Source: Tillandsia leiboldiana (lineage: Eukaryota; Streptophyta; Magnoliopsida; Poales; Bromeliaceae). Taken from it: a DNA stretch of 64,000 nucleotides. Under the pieces are notes generated by a model, which did no database searches, was not told the DNA's origin, and saw only the letters and a program-made list of their open reading frames with translations. Position numbers and translations under genes: made by a program. Below, one piece after another: positions 55,757 through 64,000 of this stretch. The first letter of the stretch is position 1, and every line of letters begins with the position of its first letter. The stretch lies in assembly GCA_029204045.2 (NCBI GenBank), contig CM055066.1, forward strand, positions 50,666,853-50,730,852, given 5' to 3'.

Positions 55757-56378
55757 GTCTAAGGCGTAAATCCGATTTGTTTGTGATTAAATTTAACGAG
55801 TGCTAATCAGAAAAAAATATTGCATATTAAATATAATTTTGTTGTCAACTTATTAGTATGTTTAACATTCAAATTTAAACATATTGAAATTAGTATTTTA
55901 AAATTTTAATTGTATATAGGTTATTGTAATTTATTTGCACTCTTTTATTGACTTTAAAAATATATATATATAATAAATTTTATTTACTGTTTTTAGCTAC
56001 AATAAAAATATATAGGTACAATAAAAGAAAATTTTATAAAATAAATAAATACTGTTTTTTTTATTGCTACAGTATATTTATTTTGCTACTGTAATCTTAT
56101 TTTTTAAAAAAAAAAAATTACTGTTTTAATTATTTTGCTACAGTATTTTTTTACAAAAATATATTACTGTTTGCTACGGTAAAAAAAATTACTGTTATAA
56201 TTATTATTATCCGATAGTAAATTTATTTGCAGCTGAATTTGAATCCGAAGTCAAAATTTGTATATAAAAAAAAAAAATTTAACTAGTCAGCACAAAGCAT
56301 ACTTTCATATATTTAATTTAGTTTTATCTATTCGGTGCTATTTTCGAACTGCAATTAATTTTTATAAAAAAAAATTAA

Positions 56379-56560
56379 TAAATTCGAAGACTAGCCGACA
56401 TATTAAATTGAAACAAAAATCTGTTAGATGGCTAACTTCTTATGATATTGTTTTTTTGAGTTTTATCAGATCTGAACAGAATCTTACAGATTGCTTGACG
56501 AAAGACCTGAATAGGACTAATGTCCTAGAGTCATCGAGGGGGATGGGACTTTGCCCATAA
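56379..56560 (+). pseudogene. Copia RNase H tail, unit 1
   Basis: Ends SEQNLTDCLTKDLNRTNVLE, then SSRGMGLCP-stop, matching the Copia polyprotein C-terminus (NLADPLTKGL...SRGMGL). SRHIKLKQKSVRW upstream is the conserved helix. Upstream pol sequence is absent. Confidence 0.88.
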
Positions 56561-57158
56561 AGGGCCTTCCTGCAGTGGGAACCCAACCTTTGTGATAGGA
56601 GATCCTTTGAAGAAGGTTCAATGTGGTAAAAACAAGCTGTCAGGTAATTGGCTATAGAGCACTTTCTACAGTTTATTCAGAGAAACTTTAGTTCCAATTC
56701 CATCCCTATGGTGAGTTGTGGTCTGTGTAGTGGTTGAGGTTGAGCTTACAGCTCTTAATGAAATCCGAGGCGATAATTTTCGCGAGATGTGACTCTACAC
56801 ACATCCTTGGAGGAGACCACCTATATAAGAATATTCGTATAAGCCCGCGACTATGAGATGCGGGCTGTTCATAGAAATTCTTACAAAAAATCAAGGTACT
56901 GTGTATGGCCTTTAACGCACAGACTCGCGACGGAGAATTCTGTACTGTGTGTGTGGCAGTTGAAGTCAGTGTCAAAGAAACGTAGTTCAAGACCTGGTTC
57001 ACTCCGATTCCTTTCTGATGAAAATTGTTTACACTAAGTAAGGTTAAGTCTCTTAAAGACACCTTACCTATTACATAGTATAAACACCCGATAATTTTAT
57101 TTAAATTTTAAATTGTTGAGTTTAATAATTATTTTGAAATTTTAAATTTTATGGGGAT

Positions 57159-57800
57159 TGTTGGAATAAAATTTAAAATTCCAAAATTCTCAATATTATT
57201 TTATTATCAATTTTCAATTTATTTATTAAATTTATTCTCATTTATTAATTTTTAATTGATTCTTAATTATTGTCATTTAATTTTTTATTTAATTTTCAAT
57301 CGTTTCTTTTTCACTAATTAGCCTCTCTCTCTCTCCTTAATTAATGTGATGGGAGGTTACATGTACACCTATAAATACTATACTATAGTAGGGTGTAAAG
57401 TAAGAGTAGAGAAGGCTTTTCTTTTAGATAAGTGAAAACGTAAAAGAGAGGAAAAGAAATTGTTAAAATTCTATTTTAATTTTATTTCGTTCTTTTTAAT
57501 TGTTTTTATTTATCGGGTGTTGAAAGAAACTTCGTCAACCTCTTCCGCGGTCGTGCTCGTAGGAAGGGGAGTTCCGGTCGTACCTTGGGGTGGTATCTCC
57601 GATTAATCCGCACGAAGGACGGAAATACGTCTTAGGGCAGCGCCTCGCACGCTTCCGGATCAATTTTATTTCGGTTTATTTTTATCTATAATTTCTGAAA
57701 TTTCATAGCGATTAAAGGTAAGTTCTGTTATTCAAATTTAAACATAAATTAGTTAAATAATTTAATCACAAACAGATTTAGTGCGATTATTTTTCTAACA
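57159..57800 (+). repeat. Array LTR 2
   Basis: 642 bp; nearly identical to LTRs 3 and 4. Confidence 0.93.
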
Positions 57801-58425
57801 GTCTAAGGCGTAAATCCGATTTGTTTGTGATTAAATATAACGAGTGCTAATCAGAAAAAAATATTGCATATTACATATAATTTTGTTGTCAACTTATTAG
57901 TATGTTTAACATTCAAATTTAAACATATTGGAATTAGTATTTTAAAATTTTAATTGCATATAGGTTATTGTAATTTATTTGCACTCTTTTATTAACTTCA
58001 AAAATATATATATATAATAAATTTTATTTACTGTTTTTAGCTACAGTAAAAATATATAGGTACAATAAAAGAAAATTTTATAAAATAAATAAATACTGTT
58101 TTTTTTATTGCTACAGTATTTTTATTTTGCTACTGTAATCTTATTTTTTAAAAAAAAAAAAAAATTCTATTTTAATTATTTTGCTACGGTATTTTTTTAC
58201 AAAAATATATTACTGTTTGCTACAGTAAAAAAAAATACTGTTATAATTATTATTATCCGATAGTAAATTTATTTACAGCTGAATTTGAATCAGCAGTCAA
58301 AAGTTGTATATGAAAAAAAAAAAAAAAAACCAGTCAGCACAAAGCATACTTTCATATATTTAATTTAGTTTTATCTATTCGGTGCTATTTTCGAACTACA
58401 ATTAATTTTTATAAAAAGAAATTAA

Positions 58426-58607
58426 TAAATTCGAAGACTAGCCGACATATTAAATTGAAACAAAAATCTGTTAGATGGTCAACTTCTTATGATATTGTTT
58501 TTTTGAGTTTTATCAGATCTGAACAGAATCTTACAGATTGCTTGACGAAAGACCTGAATAGGACTAATGTCCTAGAGTCATCGAGGGGGATGGGACTTTG
58601 CCCATAA
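58426..58607 (+). pseudogene. Copia RNase H tail, unit 2
   Basis: Same fragment as unit 1, with RWSTSYD in place of RWLTSYD; stop at 58605-58607. Confidence 0.88.
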
Positions 58608-59205
58608 AGGACCTTCCTGCAGTGGGAATCCAACCTTTGTGATAGGAGATCCTTTGAAGAAGGTTCAATGTGGTAAAAACAAGCTGTCAGGTAATTTGGC
58701 TATAGAGCACTTTCTACAGTTTATTCAGAGAAACTTTAGTTCCAATTCCATCCCTATGGTGAGTTGTGGTCTGTGTAGTGGTTGAGGTTGAGCTTACAGC
58801 TCTTAATGAAATCCGAGGCGATAATTTTCGCGAGATGTGACTCTACACACATCCTTGGAGGAGACCACCTATATAAGAATATTCGTATAAACCCGCGACT
58901 ATGAGATGCGGCCTGTTCATAGAAATTCTTATAAAAAATCAAGGTACTGTGTATGGCCTTTAACGCACAGACTCGCGACGGAGAATTCTGTACTGTGTGT
59001 GTGGCATTTGAAGTCAGTGTCAAAGAAACGTAGTTCAAGACCTGGTTCACTCCGATTTCTTCTGATGAAAATTGTTTATACTAAGTGAGGTTAAGTCTCT
59101 TAAAGACACCTTACCTATTACATAGTATAAACACCCGATAATTTTATTTAAATTTTAAATTGTTGAGTTTAATAATTATTTTGAAATTTTAAATTTTGTG
59201 GGGAT

Positions 59206-59847
59206 TGTTGGAATAAAATTTAAAATTCCAAAATTCTCAATATTATTTTATTATCAATTTTCAATTTATTTATTAAATTTATTCTCATTTATTAATTTTT
59301 AATTGATTCTTAATTATTGTCATTTAATTTTTTATTTAATTTTCAATCGTTTCTTTTTCACTAATTAGCCTCTCTCTCTCTCCTTAATTAATGTGATGGG
59401 AGGTTACATGTACACCTATAAATACTATACTATAGTAGGGTGTAAAGTAAGAGTAGAGAAGGCTTTTCTTTTAGATAAGTGAAAACGTAAAAGAGAGGAA
59501 AAGAAATTGTTAAAATTCTATTTTAATTTTATTTCGTTCTTTTTAATTGTTTTTATTTATCGGGTGTTGAAAGAAACTTCGTCAACCTCTTCCGCGGTCG
59601 TGCTCGTAGGAAGGGGAGTTCCGGTCGTACCTTGGGGTGGTATCTCCGATTAATCCGCACGAAGGACGGAAATACGCCTTAGGGCAGCGCCTCGCACGCT
59701 TCCGGATCAATTTTATTTCGGTTTATTTTTATCTATAATTTCTGAAATTTCATAGCGATTAAAGGTAAGTTCTGTTATTCAAATTTAAACATAAATTAGT
59801 TAAATAATTTAATCACAAACAGATTTAGTGCGATTATTTTTCTAACA
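59206..59847 (+). repeat. Array LTR 3
   Basis: 642 bp; nearly identical to LTRs 2 and 4. Confidence 0.93.
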
Positions 59848-60472
59848 GTCTAAGGCGTAAATCCGATTTGTTTGTGATTAAATATAACGAGTGCTAATCA
59901 GAAAAAAATATTGCATATTACATATAATTTTGTTGTCAACTTATTAGTATGTTTAACATTCAAATTTAAACATATTGGAATTAGTATTTTAAAATTTTAA
60001 TTGCATATAGGTTATTGTAATTATTTGCACTCTTTTATTAACTTCAAAAATATATATATATAATAAATTTTATTTACTGTTTTTAGCTACAGTAAAAATA
60101 TATAGGTACAATAAAAGAAAATTTTATAAAATAAATAAATACTGTTTTTTTTATTGCTACAGTATTTTTATTTTGCTACTGTAATCTTATTTTTTTAAAA
60201 AAAAAAAAAAATTCTATTTTAATTATTTTGCTACGGTATTTTTTTACAAAAATATATTACTGTTTGCTACAGTAAAAAAAAATACTGTTATAATTATTAT
60301 TATCCGATAGTAAATTTATTTACAGCTGAATTTGAATCAGCAGTCAAAAGTTGTATATGAAAAAAAAAAAAAAAAACCAGTCAGCACAAAGCATACTTTC
60401 ATATATTTAATTTAGTTTTATCTATTCGGTGCTATTTTCGAACTACAATTAATTTTTATAAAAAGAAATTAA

Positions 60473-60654
60473 TAAATTCGAAGACTAGCCGACATATTAA
60501 ATTGAAACAAAAATCTGTTAGATGGTCAACTTCTTATGATATTGTTTTTTTGAGTTTTATCAGATCTGAACAGAATCTTACAGATTGCTTGACGAAAGAC
60601 CTGAATAGGACTAATGTCCTAGAGTCATCGAGGGGGATGGGACTTTGCCCATAA
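60473..60654 (+). pseudogene. Copia RNase H tail, unit 3
   Basis: Near-identical to unit 2, stop at 60652-60654. Confidence 0.88.
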
Positions 60655-61252
60655 AGGACCTTCCTGCAGTGGGAATCCAACCTTTGTGATAGGAGATCCT
60701 TTGAAGAAGGTTCAATGTGGTAAAAACAAGCTGTCAGGTAATTTGGCTATAGAGCACTTTCTACAGTTTATTCAGAGAAACTTTAGTTCCAATTCCATCC
60801 CTATGGTGAGTTGTGGTCTGTGTAGTGGTTGAGGTTGAGCTTACAGCTCTTAATGAAATCCGAGGCGATAATTTTCGCGAGATGTGACTCTACACACATC
60901 CTTGGAGGAGACCACCTATATAAGAATATTCGTATAAACCCGCGACTATGAGATGCGGCCTGTTCATAGAAATTCTTATAAAAAATCAAGGTACTGTGTA
61001 TGGCCTTTAACGCACAGACTCGCGACGGAGAATTCTGTACTGTGTGTGTGGCATTTGAAGTCAGTGTCAAAGAAACGTAGTTCAAGACCTGGTTCACTCC
61101 GATTTCTTCTGATGAAAATTGTTTATACTAAGTGAGGTTAAGTCTCTTAAAGACACCTTACCTATTACATAGTATAAACACCCGATAATTTTATTTAAAT
61201 TTTAAATTGTTGAGTTTAATAATTATTTTGAAATTTTAAATTTTGTGGGGAT

Positions 61253-61894
61253 TGTTGGAATAAAATTTAAAATTCCAAAATTCTCAATATTATTTTATTA
61301 TCAATTTTCAATTTATTTATTAAATTTATTCTCATTTATTAATTTTTAATTGATTCTTAATTATTGTCATTTAATTTTTTATTTAATTTTCAATCGTTTC
61401 TTTTTCACTAATTAGCCTCTCTCTCTCTCCTTAATTAATGTGATGGGAGGTTACATGTACACCTATAAATACTATACTATAGTAGGGTGTAAAGTAAGAG
61501 TAGAGAAGGCTTTTCTTTTAGATAAGTGAAAACGTAAAAGAGAGGAAAAGAAATTGTTAAAATTCTATTTTAATTTTATTTCGTTCTTTTTAATTGTTTT
61601 TATTTATCGGGTGTTGAAAGAAACTTCGTCAACCTCTTCCGCGGTCGTGCTCGTAGGAAGGGGAGTTCCGGTCGTACCTTGGGGTGGTATCTCCGATTAA
61701 TCCGCACGAAGGACGGAAATACGCCTTAGGGCAGCGCCTCGCACGCTTCCGGATCAATTTTATTTCGGTTTATTTTTATCTATAATTTCTGAAATTTCAT
61801 AGCGATTAAAGGTAAGTTCTGTTATTCAAATTTAAACATAAATTAGTTAAATAATTTAATCACAAACAGATTTAGTGCGATTATTTTTCTAACA
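61253..61894 (+). repeat. Array LTR 4
   Basis: 642 bp; nearly identical to LTRs 2 and 3. Confidence 0.93.
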
Positions 61895-62521
61895 GTCTAA
61901 GGCGTAAATCCGATTTGTTTGTGATTAAATATAACGAGTGCTAATCAGAAAAAAATATTGCATATTACATATAATTTTGTTGTCAACTTATTAGTATGTT
62001 TAACATTCAAATTTAAACATATTGGAATTAGTATTTTAAAATTTTAATTGCATATAGGTTATTGTAATTTATTTGCACTCTTTTATTAACTTCAAAAATA
62101 TATATATATAATAAATTTTATTTACTGTTTTTAGCTACAGTAAAAATATATAGGTACAATAAAAGAAAATTTTATAAAATAAATAAATACTGTTTTTTTT
62201 ATTGCTACGGTATATTTATTTTGCTACTGTAATCTTATTTTTTTTAAAAAAAAAAAAAATTACTGTTTTAATTATTTTGCTACAGTATTTTTTTACAAAA
62301 ATATATTACTGTTTGCTATAGTAAAAAAAAATATTGTTATAATTATTATTATCCGATAGTAAATTTATTTGCAACTGAATTTGAATCAGCAGTCAAAATT
62401 TGTATATAAAAAAAAAAAAAATTAACCAGTCAGCACAAAGCATACTTTCATATATTTAATTTAGTTTTATCTATTCGGTGCTATTTTCGAACTGCAATTA
62501 ATTTTTATAAAAAGAAATTAA

Positions 62522-62703
62522 TAAATTCGAAGACTAGCCGACATATTAAATTGAAACAAAAATCTGTTAGATGGCTAACTTCTTATGATATTGTTTTTTT
62601 GAGTTTTATCAGATCTGAACAGAATCTTACAGATTGCTTGACGAAAGACCTGAATAGGACTAATGTCCTAGAGTCATCGAGGGGGATGGGACTTTGCCCA
62701 TAA
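62522..62703 (+). pseudogene. Copia RNase H tail, unit 4
   Basis: Reads RWLTSYD like unit 1; stop at 62701-62703. This interior shares several variants with unit 1 that units 2-3 lack. Confidence 0.88.
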
Positions 62704-63301
62704 AGGGCCTTCCTGCAGTGGGAATCCAACCTTTGTGATAGGAGATCCTTTGAAGAAGGTTCAATGTGGTAAAAACAAGCTGTCAGGTAATTGGCTATAG
62801 AGCACTTTCTACAGTTTATTCAGAGAAACTTTAGTTCCAATTCCATCCCTATGGTGAGTTGTGGTCTGTGTAGTGGTTGAGGTTGAGCTTACAGCTCTTA
62901 ATGAAATCCGAGGCGATAATTTTCGCGAGATGTGACTCTACACACATCCTTGGAGGAGACCACCTATATAAGAATATTCGTATAAGCCCGCGACTATGAG
63001 ATGCGGCCTGTTCATAGAAATTCTTATAAAAAATCAAGATACTGTGTATGGCCTTTAACGCACAGACTCGCGACGGAGAATTCTGTACTGTGTGTGTGGC
63101 AGTTGAAGTCAGTGTCAAAGAAACGTAGTTCAAGACCTGGTTCACTCCGATTCCTTCTGATGAAAATTGTTTACACTAAGTGAGGTTAAGTCTCTTAAAG
63201 ACACCTTACCTATTACATAGTATAAACACCCGATAATTTTATTTAAATTTTAAATTGTTGAGTTTAATAATTATTTCAAAATTTTAAATTTTGTGGGGGA
63301 T

Positions 63302-63943
63302 TGTTGGAATAAAATTTAAAATTCCAAAATTCTCAATATTATTTTATTATCAATTTTCAATTTATTTATTAAATTTATTCTCATTTATTAATTTTTAATT
63401 GATTCTTAATTATTGTCATTTAATTTTTTATTTAATTTTCAAACGTTTCTTTTTCAATAATTAGCCTCTCTCTCTCTCCTTAATTAATGTGATGGGAGGT
63501 TACGTGTACACCTATAAATACTATACTATAGTAGGGTGTAAAGTAAGAGTAGAGAAGGCTTTTCTTTTATATAAGTGAAAAAGTAAAAGAGAGGAAAAGA
63601 ATTTGTTTAAATTCTATTTTAATTTTATTTCGTTCTTTTTAATTGTTTTTATTTATCGGGTGTTGAAAGAAACTTCGTCAAACTCTTCCGCGGTCGTGTT
63701 CGTAGGAAGGGGAGTTCCGGTCGTACCTTGGGGTGATATCTCCGATTAATCCGTACGAAGGACGGAAATACGCCTTAGGGCAGTGCTTCGCACGCTTCCG
63801 GATCAATTTTATTTCGGTTTATTTTTATCTACAATTTCTGTAATTTCATAGCGATTAAAGGTAAGTTCTGTTATTTAAATTTAAACATAAATTAGTTAAA
63901 TAATTTAACCACAAACAGATTTAGTGCTATTATTTTTCTAACA
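63302..63943 (+). repeat. Array LTR 5
   Basis: 642 bp with its own variants (ACGTGTACACC, GCAGTGCTTCGCACGC, TTTTATATAAGTG). It ends in the right target duplication AATAT. Confidence 0.93.
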
Positions 63944-64000
63944 AATATATTGTAATTTAGGGCTTGGAATGAGCAAAACATTAGCGAGATAAGGTCGGCT

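Larger units (their letters stand above)
55115..63943 (+). mobile_element. Tandem LTR array of a Copia derivative (5 LTRs, 4 interiors)
   Basis: Five LTRs of exactly 642 bp (TGTTGGAATAAAAT to TTTTTCTAACA) alternate with four interiors of 1402-1407 bp, period ~2047 bp. The whole block is bounded by one 5-bp duplication AATAT (55110-55114 and 63944-63948). Each interior carries only the last ~60 codons of a Copia RNase H plus ~600 bp of 3' sequence and a purine-rich GTGGGGAT before the next LTR. No primer binding site, gag, protease, integrase or RT is present. This is a shared-LTR array (LTR-int-LTR-int-...) most simply grown by unequal recombination from one deletion derivative. Confidence 0.93.

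Noticed and set aside
56706..57062. 98-118-residue minus frames in each array interior (also 58754, 60801, 62849)
   Set aside because: Antisense frames in the non-coding 3' part of a Copia interior; repeated only with the unit and without a domain.
55115..63943. Centromeric or ordinary satellite array
   Set aside because: The ~2-kb period resolves into TG...CA LTRs plus Copia pol tails bounded by one target duplication.

Overview
This window is repeat-dense nuclear DNA of a flowering plant, probably a monocot (low confidence). The evidence is split exons of a plant-type soluble epoxide hydrolase, Cassandra-type elements carrying 5S rRNA motifs, a Helitron, Copia and Gypsy LTR elements, an L1 LINE, many MITEs and long (TA)n tracts. 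There are no bacterial-style operons. The only likely host gene is a minus-strand epoxide hydrolase (last exon 47186-47432, preceding exon 49507-49742, first exon not seen). A second last exon, split at 18436-18560 and 42499-42631, belongs to a truncated paralogue.

Layout: 1-1070, a cut CACTA-type MITE and microsatellites. 1071-6461, a minus-strand, gag/protease-like, non-autonomous LTR element holding a Cassandra-like solo LTR (2542-2718). 7265-8080, a Helitron that captured a CLPTM1-like exon. 8384-9462, a Mutator-like MITE and a complete TRIM. 10252-17474, (TA)n tracts interleaved with foldback elements, plus CACTA MITEs inserted inside one another. 18561-42498, a Copia element inserted in the epoxide hydrolase paralogue's last exon (target duplication ACTTT). 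Inside its reverse transcriptase sits a chromovirus-type Gypsy element (target duplication TATCT) with 3-kb LTRs carrying a GC-rich palindromic minisatellite. 42909-46889, a MULE MITE, a PIF/Harbinger-type element, a Cassandra element and CACTA MITEs. 47186-54494, the epoxide hydrolase exons with MITEs and a 5'-truncated L1 in introns or flank. 55115-63943, a tandem LTR array: five 642-bp LTRs alternating with four 1.4-kb internal segments, the whole bounded by one target duplication (AATAT).

Main caution: 22536-31400 and 31501-40376 are two versions of one ~8.87-kb stretch, separated by exactly 100 Ns. Both contain the same Gypsy/Copia junction and target duplication, share LTR-specific variants, and accumulate small indels toward the Ns. 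They look like unmerged contig ends (or two haplotypes), not a biological duplication. The real locus probably has one Gypsy copy, and the Copia span is inflated by about 9 kb.

The order of events can be read directly: an epoxide hydrolase paralogue was hit by Copia (LTRs clearly diverged), and Copia was later hit by Gypsy (LTRs almost identical outside tandem repeats). The TRIM, with about two differences between its LTRs, is also recent.
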